Below, one piece after another: positions 11,049 through 20,530 of a stretch of DNA of 64,000 nucleotides (the stretch's first letter is position 1; every line of letters starts with the position of its first letter). This DNA is from Serratia sp. Ag1 (GTDB lineage Bacteria > Pseudomonadota > Gammaproteobacteria > Enterobacterales > Enterobacteriaceae), in assembly GCF_000743355.1 (NCBI RefSeq), contig NZ_JQEI01000012.1, forward strand, positions 21,751 through 85,750, read 5' to 3'. The notes under the pieces are model-generated. The model searched no databases, was not told the origin of the DNA, and was given only the letters and a program-made list of their open reading frames with translations. The position numbers were made by a program, and so were the translations under genes.

Positions 11049-11915
11049 TTGGAAGGAAGCGTGACTCGAAGCAAATGGCGTGCTTATGGCCACCTGATGC
11101 GCATCGATAAACCGATTGGCTCGTTGTTGTTGCTGTGGCCAACGTTATGGGCATTGTGGCTGGCCGGGCAGGGAGTACCAGCGTTGCCTGTATTGCTGGT
11201 GTTTGTGCTTGGTGTATTCCTGATGCGAGCCGCAGGCTGTGTGGTTAATGATTATGCCGATCGTGCCTTTGATGGGCATGTGAAGCGCACTGCGGGCCGC
11301 CCGTTGCCAAGTGGTCAGGTCAGTGAAAAAGAAGCCAAGATTCTGTTTGTTGCGCTGGTACTGATTTCTTTTGCCCTGGTATTGACCCTGAATGCGATGA
11401 CAATCTGGCTATCGCTGGCGGCCCTGGCCCTGGCGTGGGTTTACCCGTTCATGAAACGGGTGACCAATCTGCCGCAGGTGGTGCTGGGAGCTGCTTTTGG
11501 CTGGTCGATCCCGATGGCCTACGCTGCCGTCAGCGAATCGTTACCGCTGAGCTGCTGGCTGCTATTCCTGGCGAATATTTGCTGGACGGTGGCCTACGAC
11601 ACCTTATATGCCATGGTGGATCGTGATGACGATGTGAAAATCGGCATTAAGTCCACCGCCGTGCTGTTTGGCCGCCATGACAAGCTGGTGGTGGGGTTAC
11701 TGCAGTTTGCCACGCTGCTGCTGATGCTGTGGGTGGGTTACCTGATGCAGCTTGGCGGTGCCTACTATTGGTCATTGCTGCTGGCCGGAGCGCTGTTTAT
11801 CCATCAGCAGAAACAGATTGCCAGCCGCGATCGTGCGGCCTGTTTCAGTGCTTTCCTGAACAACAACTATGTTGGTCTGGTGCTGTTTATCGGCATTGCG
11901 TTGAGTTATCTCTGA
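11049..11915 (+). CDS. ubiA: 4-hydroxybenzoate octaprenyltransferase UbiA
   Basis: Integral membrane prenyltransferase that attaches the polyprenyl tail to 4-hydroxybenzoate. It has 288 residues (E. coli 290), about nine hydrophobic segments and both prenyl-diphosphate/Mg motifs: NDYADRAFD from residue 67 and DRDDD at 191-195. The start is a TTG at 11049, which reproduces the family N terminus (MEGSVTRSK against MEWSLTQNK). A GTG at 11061 with GGAAGG upstream is an alternative. It forms the ubiCA pair, separated by an ERIC element. Confidence 0.96.
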   Translation: MEGSVTRSKWRAYGHLMRIDKPIGSLLLLWPTLWALWLAGQGVPALPVLLVFVLGVFLMRAAGCVVNDYADRAFDGHVKRTAGRPLPSGQVSEKEAKILFVALVLISFALVLTLNAMTIWLSLAALALAWVYPFMKRVTNLPQVVLGAAFGWSIPMAYAAVSESLPLSCWLLFLANICWTVAYDTLYAMVDRDDDVKIGIKSTAVLFGRHDKLVVGLLQFATLLLMLWVGYLMQLGGAYYWSLLLAGALFIHQQKQIASRDRAACFSAFLNNNYVGLVLFIGIALSYL

Positions 11916-11937
11916 TAGCACAGCGGCGGGTATAAAA

Positions 11938-11957
11938 AAGGCACCTTGCGGTGCCTT
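11938..11957. terminator. Shared terminator between ubiA and plsB
   Basis: GGCACC/GGTGCC stem with TTGC loop. Read on the minus strand it is followed by TTTTTT (plsB); on the plus strand it serves ubiA less strongly. The two genes converge here. Confidence 0.85.
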
Positions 11958-11966
11958 GATCTATAG

Positions 11967-14432
11967 CTATTCGTCTTCTTTTTGCTCGTCTGCCGTTTCT
12001 GCCTCATCGTTGGCTTCTTCCGGCGTGCTGACGCTCTCGATGGTCAGCTTGATTTCTGGCGTAATCAGATCGCTCAACATGGTGTAAACCTCCATGGTGT
12101 GCTCGCGGATCGCATCGCCGATATCGTCGATATAACCTTCTTCGCGCAGCGTCGCCACCAGAGTAGAGAACACCGCCTTGTCAAAGAATTCCGGTGCGTT
12201 GATGCCGTGCAGCACCGACAGGCGCTGAGCCATAATACGGCTCTCTTTCTCTAGCGCTCCGCGGTTGATGCTCGGGTTGGCGCTGAGGATCGACATGGTA
12301 ATCGCGTAACGTTGCAAGGTTTCGCGGACACCGGCGGCCAACAGTTGCAGCGGGCGAATACGCGCCGGGTTCAGCACCAGTTCGTCACCTTTATTGCCAA
12401 TCAACTGCTGGCGGGCCAGTTCGTCGATCAGTGGCTGCAGCACCTGCGGTAACTGCTCTTTTTCATAGCGCAGGAACAGCTCGGCTTTCAGCATTGGATA
12501 GATCAGGCTGACCTGGCGCAGCAGTTCATCGCGTGATACGCGACGATGATGCATCACGATAGTGGCAATCAACGAAGGCAATACCAGCATGTGGTGAATA
12601 TTGTTGCGGTAATAGGTCATCAGCACCGCTTGTTCACGCGGCAGGATGATGATGTCACCAATGCTGTCTTTCTCCACCTCAAACTTATTCATGTTCAACG
12701 CGTGATCCAGCAACTGCTCCGGTGTTTGCGTTGGTACGGTGGCATCTGGCGCATAAGGCGCATTACGCATCAACTGCAGGTAACAATCCAACTGCTCAAT
12801 CAACTGCTCACGGGTTAGCGCACGCTGGCGTGAAGCCAATAATGCGGTAGAACACAGGTTCATGGCGTTAGCTGCTGCCGCATTATTGATGCGCACCATG
12901 ATCCGGGTAGCCAGATCGTTAACTACTGGCGTCAACCAGCTTGGGCGCTGGGCTTCAATCGGATCGATAGACTCGCGCCACTGTGGCACATGGTGGTTGA
13001 GGTAAGAGGTCAATGACAGCGGCTCGCCAAAGTTGACGTAGCCCTGGCCGAGGTTGCGCAGTTTGCGCAGGCCGCGCAGCATCTGCAGCAGCCCCTCTTT
13101 CTCTTTGGTCGCGCCCCGCAGCTCTTTGGCGTAGGTTCCTACTTCCATCACATGTTCATAACCGATATAAACCGGCACTAAGGTAATAGGGCGAGTACCG
13201 CCACGCAGCATCGCCTGGATGGTCATCGACAGGGTGCCGGTTTTTGGCTCCAGCAAGCGCCCGGTGCGCGAGCGACCCCCTTCCACAAAGTATTCCACCG
13301 AATAACCACGGGTGAACAGCTCGCCGAGATATTCACGGAACACGGTGGAATAGAGCTTATTGCCCTTGAAGGTACGGCGGATAAAGAACGCCCCCAAACG
13401 GCGGAAGATTGGCCCGGCTGGCCAGAAGTTCAGGTTGATACCTGCGGCAATATGCGGCGGCACCAATCCTTGATGGTAGAGCACATAAGACAGCAACAGG
13501 TAATCCATGTGGCTGCGGTGGCAGGGCACATAGACGATCTCGTGGCCGTCCTGCGCCAGTTGGCGCACCCGTTCGGCTTTGGTGACGTTGAGGCCTTGAT
13601 ACAGACGGTTCCAGGTCCAGCTCAGCACACGATCGGAAAGACGCACGGCCTCATAGGAGAAGTCGGCGGCAATCTCTTCCATCAGCGCAATCGCGTTTTG
13701 CTGGGCTTTTTCGTGGGAGATCTTTTTGCTGCGGGCTTCATCTTCAACCGCTTTCTCAATGGCCTTGGATGCCAGCAGTTTGTTGAACAGATCCTGACGA
13801 GCTGGCAGGCTTGGCCCCACGGCAGCCAAACGCTGGCGTGAGAAGTGCATGCGCGCCACACGCGCCAGTTTTTGCGCGATGGTTTGGTCGGTGCCGTGCT
13901 CGGTGGCCATACGCCGCAAAGAAACGGTATTGGAGAAACGGACAAAACTGTCGCGCCCCAACCACAAGATGGCGAAGAATTTCTGGAAGCCGTTCAGCAA
14001 ACGCAGATGCGGTGCTCCATGCCCTTCACGCCCCGGTGAACGGCCAAACATCACCGATACCGGCAGCATCTGAATGTCGAGATCCGGATTGCTACGGTGC
14101 AGATCCAGATAGTCGTGGAACAGTTTGACCGACTCTTCTTTAGGCGTGTAATAGCGGAAGACGCGCGGGCCTTCATGGATAAACACATAGCTTGGCAGAA
14201 CGGTGCCGTCGATCTCCAGTGAGTTAAGAGGATCGGGCAGCTCCTGTGCCAGACATTGGGTACGCAATGTCAGCAAATCTGCTTTGGAATTATAAGGCAG
14301 AACATACAGAATAGGTCGTGAGGGATCCAACCCTAACTCCGTGACCGGATCTGAAGGGATAATCTTGCTTTTTACCAACATTTTCAGTGGTAAATTCAAT
14401 AGTTTATAATATATTTTACGCCAACCTAACAT
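11967..14432 (-). CDS. plsB: Glycerol-3-phosphate acyltransferase PlsB
   Basis: Inner-membrane enzyme that acylates sn-glycerol-3-phosphate at position 1, the first step of phospholipid synthesis. It has 821 residues from the ATG at 14432, giving [16 protein letters not shown], which aligns with E. coli [16 protein letters not shown]. Longer upstream frames are not family-like. Acyltransferase motifs are visible: HRSHMD (HX4D, about residue 305), [28 protein letters not shown] and [11 protein letters not shown]. The C terminus is acidic. It is divergent from dgkA, another phospholipid gene. Confidence 0.97.
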   Translation of the reverse strand: MLGWRKIYYKLLNLPLKMLVKSKIIPSDPVTELGLDPSRPILYVLPYNSKADLLTLRTQCLAQELPDPLNSLEIDGTVLPSYVFIHEGPRVFRYYTPKEESVKLFHDYLDLHRSNPDLDIQMLPVSVMFGRSPGREGHGAPHLRLLNGFQKFFAILWLGRDSFVRFSNTVSLRRMATEHGTDQTIAQKLARVARMHFSRQRLAAVGPSLPARQDLFNKLLASKAIEKAVEDEARSKKISHEKAQQNAIALMEEIAADFSYEAVRLSDRVLSWTWNRLYQGLNVTKAERVRQLAQDGHEIVYVPCHRSHMDYLLLSYVLYHQGLVPPHIAAGINLNFWPAGPIFRRLGAFFIRRTFKGNKLYSTVFREYLGELFTRGYSVEYFVEGGRSRTGRLLEPKTGTLSMTIQAMLRGGTRPITLVPVYIGYEHVMEVGTYAKELRGATKEKEGLLQMLRGLRKLRNLGQGYVNFGEPLSLTSYLNHHVPQWRESIDPIEAQRPSWLTPVVNDLATRIMVRINNAAAANAMNLCSTALLASRQRALTREQLIEQLDCYLQLMRNAPYAPDATVPTQTPEQLLDHALNMNKFEVEKDSIGDIIILPREQAVLMTYYRNNIHHMLVLPSLIATIVMHHRRVSRDELLRQVSLIYPMLKAELFLRYEKEQLPQVLQPLIDELARQQLIGNKGDELVLNPARIRPLQLLAAGVRETLQRYAITMSILSANPSINRGALEKESRIMAQRLSVLHGINAPEFFDKAVFSTLVATLREEGYIDDIGDAIREHTMEVYTMLSDLITPEIKLTIESVSTPEEANDEAETADEQKEDE

Positions 14433-14548
14433 AACAACATAAAGCCTCTTGTTAGCAATGCGCCGCAAGCATACCAGAAACCGGGTAGCAGATCTGTGGC
14501 GTCGGGAATTCCCGAGGCTCGGTCGCCTCTGGGCACTCATCGTTAAAT

Positions 14549-14572
14549 TATACCCTATGGATTTCAAGTTGC
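14549..14572. repeat. Possible ERIC terminal fragment in the plsB-dgkA spacer
   Basis: ATACCCTATGGATTTCAAGT (then TGC) closely resembles the terminal inverted repeat of the full ERIC at 10886-11010. No ERIC core follows, so this is a remnant or chance likeness. Confidence 0.4.
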
Positions 14573-14618
14573 TGCTTGAAACGCGATGGGGCACCACCTT
14601 TGAGAAAGGCGTTTTAAC

Positions 14619-14987
14619 ATGGCAAATAAAGCAACTGGCCTGACACGTATCATTAAAGCGGCAGGTTATTCATATAAAGGCCTGACTGCGGCTTGGCGGC
14701 ATGAAGCGGCATTCCGCCAGGAATCGCTCGCGGTTGTCGTGGCTATCATACTGGCGATTTGGCTGGATGTGGGTGCGATAGCACGCATTTTATTGATCGG
14801 TTCGGTGCTGTTGGTGATGATCGTTGAAATTATCAACAGTGCAATCGAGGCTATCGTCGATCGTGTGGGGACGGACTACCATGAGCTGTCGGGCCGGGCA
14901 AAAGATATGGGATCGGCGGCGGTCTCGTTGACGATTATCCTGGCGCTGTTCGTGTGGGGGTCGGTGCTGTGGCAGCACTTTGCTTGA
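14619..14987 (+). CDS. dgkA: Diacylglycerol kinase DgkA
   Basis: Small trimeric inner-membrane kinase that recycles diacylglycerol to phosphatidic acid. It has 122 residues, the same as E. coli, with three membrane segments and the catalytic region [13 protein letters not shown] followed by [15 protein letters not shown]. It is divergent from plsB and lies 114 bases before lexA. The gene looks intact. Confidence 0.97.
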   Translation: MANKATGLTRIIKAAGYSYKGLTAAWRHEAAFRQESLAVVVAIILAIWLDVGAIARILLIGSVLLVMIVEIINSAIEAIVDRVGTDYHELSGRAKDMGSAAVSLTIILALFVWGSVLWQHFA

Positions 14988-15056
14988 ATAAATGTTGCGA
15001 ATTGCTTCGCTAATCCCTGATTTTTATTCATTCTTTGGTTCCCAATCCTGACTTAC

Positions 15057-15093
15057 CTGTATATACTCACAGCAAGACTGTATAAACAAACAG
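15057..15093 (+). promoter_or_regulatory. Two LexA (SOS) boxes at lexA
   Basis: Two 16-bp sites of the CTG-N10-CAG form: CTGTATATACTCACAG at 15057-15072 and CTGTATAAACAAACAG at 15078-15093, 5 bases apart and just before the lexA start. E. coli lexA has the same tandem arrangement, giving autoregulation. Confidence 0.95.
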
Positions 15094-15101
15094 GGGGCGG
15101 A

Positions 15102-15710
15102 ATGAAAGCACTAACTACCAGGCAGCAAGAGGTCTACGACCTGATTCGCGATCATATTTTGCAAACGGGCATGCCACCAACTCGTGCCGAGATCGCAACG
15201 CGTCTGGGATTCCGTTCACCGAATGCCGCCGAAGAGCACCTGAAAGCGCTGGCCCGTAAAGGGGTGATTGAAATTGTCTCTGGTGCTTCGCGTGGTATCC
15301 GCTTGCTGATGGAAGATGAAGAAGGGTTACCTTTGGTTGGCCGCGTTGCTGCCGGTGAACCTTTGCTGGCTGAGCAGCATATCGAAGGGCATTACAAAGT
15401 CGATCCTTCCCTGTTTAAACCTAGTGCGGATTTCCTGCTGCGCGTTAACGGCATGTCGATGCGTGATATTGGTATTCTCGACGGCGATCTGCTGGCGGTG
15501 CATAAAACCCAGGACGTGCGTAACGGCCAAGTGGTGGTTGCCCGTATCGAAGATGAGGTCACGGTCAAACGCCTGAAAAAGCACGGTAACACGGTTGAGC
15601 TGCTGCCCGAAAACAGTGAGTTTCAACCGATCGTTGTCGATCTGCGTGAGCAGAATTTCACTATCGAAGGTTTAGCGGTTGGCGTGATCCGCAACGGTGA
15701 CTGGATCTAA
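15102..15710 (+). CDS. lexA: SOS repressor LexA
   Basis: Represses SOS genes and self-cleaves on activated RecA filaments. It has 202 residues, as in E. coli. The N-terminal winged helix ([25 protein letters not shown]) precedes the cleavage site Ala84-Gly85 in VAAG. The catalytic dyad Ser119 (GMSM) and Lys156 (TVKRL) are in place. GGGGGCGG upstream acts as ribosome site. Two LexA boxes cover the promoter, and dinF follows in the usual lexA-dinF operon with a hairpin between them. Confidence 0.98.
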   Translation: MKALTTRQQEVYDLIRDHILQTGMPPTRAEIATRLGFRSPNAAEEHLKALARKGVIEIVSGASRGIRLLMEDEEGLPLVGRVAAGEPLLAEQHIEGHYKVDPSLFKPSADFLLRVNGMSMRDIGILDGDLLAVHKTQDVRNGQVVVARIEDEVTVKRLKKHGNTVELLPENSEFQPIVVDLREQNFTIEGLAVGVIRNGDWI

Positions 15711-15743
15711 GCGTTGCTGCCCTGATTGATACATCATACTCAT

Positions 15744-15770
15744 ATCGCCCCAGCTCTGGGGCGATACCTT
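15744..15770 (+). terminator. lexA-dinF attenuator hairpin
   Basis: A perfect 10-bp stem (ATCGCCCCAG / CTGGGGCGAT) followed by ACCTTTTCT, in the 102-base lexA-dinF gap. Likely a partial terminator that reduces dinF expression. Confidence 0.75.
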
Positions 15771-15812
15771 TTCTGAACTATCACTACCGCACGGCCACGG
15801 GAACATTTCACT

Positions 15813-17159
15813 ATGCGCCTGATTTCTGCTTTTACCAGCGACACCGATAAAGCTTTGTGGCGTTTGGCATTGCCGATGATTTTTTCCAATATCACCGTTC
15901 CCTTGCTTGGCCTGGTGGATACTGCCGTTATTGGTCATCTTGATAGCCCGACTTATCTCGGCGGGGTTGCCATAGGTTCAATGGTGACCAGCTTCCTGTT
16001 CATGCTGTTACTATTTCTGCGTATGAGCACCACCGGGCTGGCGGCACAGGCGTTAGGCGCTCAGGATCCGCAACGGTTAGCCAAGGCGTTGATGCAACCG
16101 CTGCTGCTGGCGCTGGTGGCTGGCATCGCGATTGTGCTGCTGCGTGTGCCGCTGATTACGCTGGCTTTGCAGATTGTCGGGGGTGATAAAGCCGTCTTGG
16201 CACAGGCTCGGTTGTTCCTGGAGATCCGCTGGTTAAGTGCGCCAGCGTCATTGGCTAACATGGTGCTGCTGGGTTGGCTCTTGGGCGTACAGTATGTGCG
16301 GGCCCCGGTGATCTTGCTGATCGTCGGCAATCTGCTGAATATTGTGCTGGATATCTGGCTGGTGATGGGGTTGGGCTGGAATGTGCCGGGCGCAGCGGCT
16401 GCGACGGCGATTGCCGAGTATGTCACACTGCTGTTGGGTCTGTGGCTGTCGTGGTGTGTGTTGCGCAGGCGTGGGATCTCGCTGGCAATACTGCGTCAGG
16501 CCTGGCGCGGCAATCTGCGCCGTTTGCTGGCGCTTAACCGCGACATCATGCTGCGTTCGTTATTACTTCAATTGTGCTTTGCCTCGCTGACCATTCTGGG
16601 CGCGCGTATGGGCAGTGATGTAGTGGCGGTTAACGCGGTGCTGATGAATCTGCTGACGTTCACCGCTTACGCGCTAGATGGTTTTGCCTATGCCGTCGAA
16701 GCACATTCCGGTCATGCTTATGGTGCGCGGGACGATCGCCAACTGCATAACGTATGGCGCGCGGCTTGCAGGCAAGCCTGCCTAGTCGCTCTGGGTTTTG
16801 CGGTGATTTATATGTTGGCCGGGCAGCAGATCGTGATGGCCTTAACCTCGCTGCCGGAGTTACGTGCGTTGGCAAATCATTACCTGCCTTGGCAAGTGGC
16901 ACTGCCTTTGGTTGGGGTCTGGTGCTATTTGTTGGATGGTATGTTTATCGGCGCGACCCGTGGGGCAGAAATGCGTAACAGTATGGCAATCGCCGCAGCC
17001 GGTTATGGGCTGACGTTATTCACCGTACCCGCACTGGGCAACCATGGCCTCTGGTTGGCTCTGATGGTGTTTCTGGCTTTGCGTGGAGCCGCATTGGGCT
17101 GGATCTGGCATCGCCATCGCGTGTGCGGAACCTGGTTTCCGACGGGGCATAACGTCTGA
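15813..17159 (+). CDS. dinF: MATE-family efflux transporter DinF
   Basis: Twelve-segment multidrug/toxin extrusion family protein, SOS-inducible in E. coli through co-transcription with lexA. It has 448 residues (E. coli 459). The MATE N terminus is clear (LALPMIFSNITVPLLGLVDTAVIGHL, abbreviated here to its key part LVDTAVIGHL), and hydrophobic segments run throughout. The substrate cannot be read from sequence. It converges with zur. No separate promoter or LexA box was seen immediately upstream. Confidence 0.93.
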   Translation: MRLISAFTSDTDKALWRLALPMIFSNITVPLLGLVDTAVIGHLDSPTYLGGVAIGSMVTSFLFMLLLFLRMSTTGLAAQALGAQDPQRLAKALMQPLLLALVAGIAIVLLRVPLITLALQIVGGDKAVLAQARLFLEIRWLSAPASLANMVLLGWLLGVQYVRAPVILLIVGNLLNIVLDIWLVMGLGWNVPGAAAATAIAEYVTLLLGLWLSWCVLRRRGISLAILRQAWRGNLRRLLALNRDIMLRSLLLQLCFASLTILGARMGSDVVAVNAVLMNLLTFTAYALDGFAYAVEAHSGHAYGARDDRQLHNVWRAACRQACLVALGFAVIYMLAGQQIVMALTSLPELRALANHYLPWQVALPLVGVWCYLLDGMFIGATRGAEMRNSMAIAAAGYGLTLFTVPALGNHGLWLALMVFLALRGAALGWIWHRHRVCGTWFPTGHNV

Positions 17160-17205
17160 CTGGGGGTAGATGTGGCGCGATAGTGCGGCATTGCTACCGC
17201 AGCGC

Positions 17206-17715
17206 TTATTTCTTCTTTATTACAATGCTGTGGTCATGATCGCAATCATGCTTGCTTTCACAGGCTTCGACCTCGACGCAGGCGGAACAGAGCCCGTGTG
17301 CTTCAACTACGCTGTGGCGTAAGGCAAATCCAGACTCTGTGGCCAGCTTTTGCAGCATTTCTTCCACGCCTTCGGTTGTGCGTTCGGTAACCTGCCCACA
17401 GCGATCGCAAATAAACAAAGCAGAGGTGTGCATTGGCTGTTCGAAATGATGGCACAGCACATAGCTGTTAGCCGATTCGACGCGGTGGATAAACCCCTGT
17501 TCCAATAAAAAATCCAGCGCCCGGTACACCGTTGGCGGCTTGGCTTGGGGTTCCGCCACGCGCAGCAGATCGAGCAGATCGTAAGCGCTGATGGCACCGG
17601 GTTGCTCCGCCATCAGGCGTAACACTTCCAGCCGCTGCGGAGTCAGCCGCACGTTGCGTTGCTGGCAGAGCCGTTCGGCCTGTGCGAGCAGCTTTTCCTG
17701 GTTGGTTGAGCTCAT
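17206..17715 (-). CDS. zur: Zinc uptake regulator Zur (Fur family)
   Basis: Zn-dependent repressor of zinc uptake genes. It has 169 residues from the ATG at 17715 (MSSTNQEKLLAQAERLCQQR). The winged helix (TPQRLEVLRLM, PPTVYRALDFL) is followed by the dimerisation domain with two structural Cys pairs, CDRCG and CSACVEVEAC. A His-rich tail (HDCDHDH) ends in KKK. An upstream in-frame ATG at 17757 would add 14 residues not seen in the family. It converges with dinF. Confidence 0.95.
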   Translation of the reverse strand: MSSTNQEKLLAQAERLCQQRNVRLTPQRLEVLRLMAEQPGAISAYDLLDLLRVAEPQAKPPTVYRALDFLLEQGFIHRVESANSYVLCHHFEQPMHTSALFICDRCGQVTERTTEGVEEMLQKLATESGFALRHSVVEAHGLCSACVEVEACESKHDCDHDHSIVIKKK

Positions 17716-17943
17716 AGCAAATATCCCGGTACGCAAAAAAGAAGCTGATTTTAACATGTTTCAGCGGAATCGCCGAGGGTTGTGCCATGTTCCCTACCCA
17801 GCAGACGCAGGAACATGAAGCGTAAAGTGAGAAATCGCTCACGATTTGTCGCTATTGCACCTGAACAGGACATCTTTACTGTTTTCCGGCCTAGGGTAGC
17901 GGTATAACGCGAAACAGGAACGATACCTTTCAGGAGCTTTAAG

Positions 17944-18516
17944 ATGACAGAAAGAGAAAAATTGCTGCGCGGTGAGGTTTATAACAGCCGTGATGAAGAG
18001 CTGATTGCACTGTATCACCGGGCGCGTGGCCTCACCAAGCAACTGGCTGCACTGGATTCGCATCAGGCGGAAGAGAAGAAAGGTCTGTTGTGTGAACTGT
18101 TTGCTGCCTGGGGGGATGAAAGTTGGATCGAATTACCGTTCTGGTGTGATTATGGCCAGCATATCCGTATCGGTAAAAACTGTTTTATCAACGTGAATGC
18201 GGTATTTCTCGACTGCAACACCATTACCATTGGTGATAACACGCTGATCGGCCCAAATGTGCAAATCTACACGCCAAGTCACCCGCTCAAGGCCAGTGAA
18301 CGCTTTAGCGGTGATCCTGATTTCCCGTTTAAAACCTCGGCCAAACCGGTAGTGATCGGCAGTAACGTCTGGATTGGCGGTAACGTGGTGATCCTGCCAG
18401 GGGTGACCATTGGTGATGGCACCACCATTGGTGCAGGCAGCGTGGTCACCGGGGATATCCCAGCCAACGTATTGGCGCTGGGGCAACCGTGCCGGGTGAT
18501 CCGCGAGCTGGAATAG
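17944..18516 (+). CDS. maa: Maltose/galactoside-type sugar O-acetyltransferase
   Basis: Left-handed beta-helix acetyltransferase of the Maa/LacA/NodL family, using acetyl-CoA to acetylate a sugar. It has 190 residues, with a helical N terminus (MTEREKLLRGEVYNSRDEEL) and hexapeptide repeats (VVIGSNVWIGGNVVILPGVT). The active-site histidine lies in YTPSHPL. Assignment to maltose rather than another sugar rests on general similarity only, so the symbol is tentative. CAGGAGC provides a good ribosome site. It converges with the anti-sigma gene, 5 bases away. Confidence 0.85.
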   Translation: MTEREKLLRGEVYNSRDEELIALYHRARGLTKQLAALDSHQAEEKKGLLCELFAAWGDESWIELPFWCDYGQHIRIGKNCFINVNAVFLDCNTITIGDNTLIGPNVQIYTPSHPLKASERFSGDPDFPFKTSAKPVVIGSNVWIGGNVVILPGVTIGDGTTIGAGSVVTGDIPANVLALGQPCRVIRELE

Positions 18517-18521
18517 TGGCT

Positions 18522-19277
18522 TCAGCTTGCCAGCGCTTGCCGCAATTGGCTGGCAAGCGCGTTCATCTGCGGTGGTGGATTATGGCCAATCAGCATAAAG
18601 CTGTGATTGCTGCCGGACCAGTACACCAGGTTCATCCCCAGGCGCTGTTCATTTTCTGGGGAGGCTTCGCCAGCTTGCTGAATGATGCACAAAGCCAGTG
18701 GCCCATATTGCTCATCAAGATAGGTCAATTGCGCGATGCGTTTGCCGTCGTAAGCCAGGAGCCGGGCATTTTTCAGCGTCGCTCCCGGCAACACCAGTTG
18801 TTGCGGCAGTAAAGTGATACCGATCTGCGTGCCAGTCTGTTGCAATTGAGCGGCGAGGTCTTGAGAGGAAGGGGGAGGGCCTGCCAACGTTTCGGGTGTA
18901 TAGAGCGCCATATATTGTGCCACCAGGCTGCGCCAGTTCTCTTCTGGCTGGTTGAGCTGCAGGAAGGCACGATCGCCAGCTACTCCTACAGCTAGTAAAC
19001 CAATCGCTGCCGCAATCAGTTGGCGACGGGTGATCCTTCGCGGCGTTGGCCTTAAGAGAACATGCAGCTCGGCCTGTAGCCGTTGTATTGGTGCTTCGTC
19101 GAGCAATGGCTGGAAAGCGGCTTTGAACGGCAGGTTGCTGCCCGCCAGCCAAGCCAGGCGCGCGGCCAGTTCAGGTTCTCTGGTGAGCTGTTGTTCCAAC
19201 TCATGCCGCTGTGAACGCGCCAGTTGATTATCCAGATAGGCAACCAGCAGTTCATCAACATTGCGATGAGTGCTCAT
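18522..19277 (-). CDS. Membrane anti-sigma factor
   Basis: A 251-residue protein with the layout of single-pass anti-sigma factors. The N-terminal helical domain (MSTHRNVDELLVAYLDNQLA, then repeated ELEQQL/LAARLAWL) is the sigma-binding type. One membrane segment lies near residues 87-106 (LIAAAIGLLAVGVAGDRAFL). The C-terminal domain is presumably periplasmic. The HCC zinc motif is absent. Its ATG overlaps the sigma-gene stop (ATGA, 19274-19277), so the two are translationally coupled. The signal it senses cannot be told from sequence. Confidence 0.8.
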   Translation of the reverse strand: MSTHRNVDELLVAYLDNQLARSQRHELEQQLTREPELAARLAWLAGSNLPFKAAFQPLLDEAPIQRLQAELHVLLRPTPRRITRRQLIAAAIGLLAVGVAGDRAFLQLNQPEENWRSLVAQYMALYTPETLAGPPPSSQDLAAQLQQTGTQIGITLLPQQLVLPGATLKNARLLAYDGKRIAQLTYLDEQYGPLALCIIQQAGEASPENEQRLGMNLVYWSGSNHSFMLIGHNPPPQMNALASQLRQALAS

Positions 19278-19814
19278 GATTGTTCTCCTTTTGACCGCGT
19301 TGGCGTGCTTTGCAATACGCTGTCGTTCGCCAATCTCAGGCGTGCTGCCGCCAGGCGGCTCATGATGGTGCCGATCGGCACGCCAAGCACCTCTGCGGCT
19401 TCCCGGTAGGAAAGCTCCTCCACGTACACCAGAAACACCGTATTACGCTGAGCCTCCGGTAGCCGGTTAACGCGTTGCATCACTTGATTGGCCCAGATGG
19501 GGTCTTCATTACTTGCTGAATCAGCCAGTTCCTCTGCGTCGACAAAGCCTTGCCCCTGGCGGATATGTTGCGCTCGTACTTCATTGAGCCAGATAGAGTG
19601 CAGAATTGAGAACAACCAGCGATCCAGACGCGTCCCTTCGCTAAACTGTGCGGCATGCTCAAGCGCCCGCACGTAGGTAGCCTGAACCAAATCATCGGCA
19701 ATATCCCGCCGGTGGCAAAGTACCAGGCCATAGCGCCACAGGCGGGAAAGATATTGCCCGATCTCGTTGCGAATCGCGTCGTTGCTGATAGCGGCCTCCA
19801 GGGGGCAACCTCAT
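19274..19814 (-). pseudogene. ECF-type sigma factor with apparent +1 C frameshift near its start
   Basis: Sigma-70 region 2 (HRRDIADDLVQATYVRALEH, then TRLDRWLFSILHSIWLNEV) and region 4 (LSYREAAEVLGVPIGTIMSR) are intact. The natural start, an ATG overlapping the stop of the preceding TPR gene (ATGA), reads MRLPPGGRY and soon stops. Removing one C from the CCCCC run next to it gives MRLPLEAAISNDAIRN and joins the full sigma frame. As written, the protein could start only at CTG 19801 or TTG 19690, the latter cutting region 2. The lesion may be a real mutation, a phase-variable tract or a sequencing error. Confidence 0.75.
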
Positions 19815-20338
19815 GACTCAGGGTGATGATCGATAGCTGTGGCCAGATCGCGATACTCTTCGCACCCGGTTCCGCACAGTGATTTGATCACCGCCAACTG
19901 CTGTTTGGCCAGATCCGGACGGCCTTTAATCATGTAGGCTTCCCCCAGATATTCGCGGACTTTCGGGTAGTGGGGATCCAGCGCCACTGATTTTAAATAG
20001 TAGCTGATACCTTCATCGGTGCGGCCAAGTTTGCGGGTGGCATAACCGCGATAATTCAGCGCTACAGCGGTGTTGGGATCTTGCAGCGTATTAAGGACAT
20101 CCAGAGCTTCCTGATAGCGACCACTTTTTGCCAACGCATAAGCGTAGTTAGCTCGGTCACTGTCACTGAGCATGCTGCTCTTTTCCACCATGCAGGTTTT
20201 GGTTTTACTGTCATAGATCTGCCCTTTCGGGCAGGTTGGGGTGCTCTGACTGTTGTCGCCCATGGCATGGGTAAAGCCGGAAAACAGCACTGTGCTGGCG
20301 ATGGCGGGCAGCAGCAGGATTTTGACGAAACGGTTCAT
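19811..20338 (-). CDS. Secreted TPR-repeat protein of the sigma operon
   Basis: A 175-residue protein with a signal peptide (MNRFVKILLLPAIASTVLFS, cleavage probably after THA). A short Cys-bounded segment (CPKGQIYDSKTKTC) follows, then three or so TPR units (NYAYALAKSGRYQEALDVL, ALNYRGYATRKLGRTDEGIS, PKVREYLGEAYMIKGRPDLA). It probably acts in the periplasm through protein contacts. It is first in a TPR/sigma/anti-sigma operon and overlaps the sigma ATG by four bases. It may be part of signal sensing; this is inference. Confidence 0.8.
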   Translation of the reverse strand: MNRFVKILLLPAIASTVLFSGFTHAMGDNSQSTPTCPKGQIYDSKTKTCMVEKSSMLSDSDRANYAYALAKSGRYQEALDVLNTLQDPNTAVALNYRGYATRKLGRTDEGISYYLKSVALDPHYPKVREYLGEAYMIKGRPDLAKQQLAVIKSLCGTGCEEYRDLATAIDHHPES

Positions 20339-20384
20339 AGTGTGTTCCTCGGTAGGGTAGGCGCTGGTGTTACGCCATTACCGA

Positions 20385-20404
20385 GTGAACACCTGTGAAC
20401 ACCT
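20385..20404. repeat. Tandem 10-bp direct repeat upstream of the TPR-sigma operon
   Basis: GTGAACACCT occurs twice head to tail, 47-66 bases upstream of the TPR gene start. Position suggests an operator or promoter element; nothing else supports this. Confidence 0.45.
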
Positions 20405-20530
20405 ATTTATTCATTTCTTTTTCGGCAGTTTTCCCAAGACTGCCGATTGCCGTTATAATAGCCGTTTGCGACGCTGGCATAGACCGCCGGTTGTTGAACT
20501 CCAGACATTTCAGGTAGCCAGTAATTCAGC

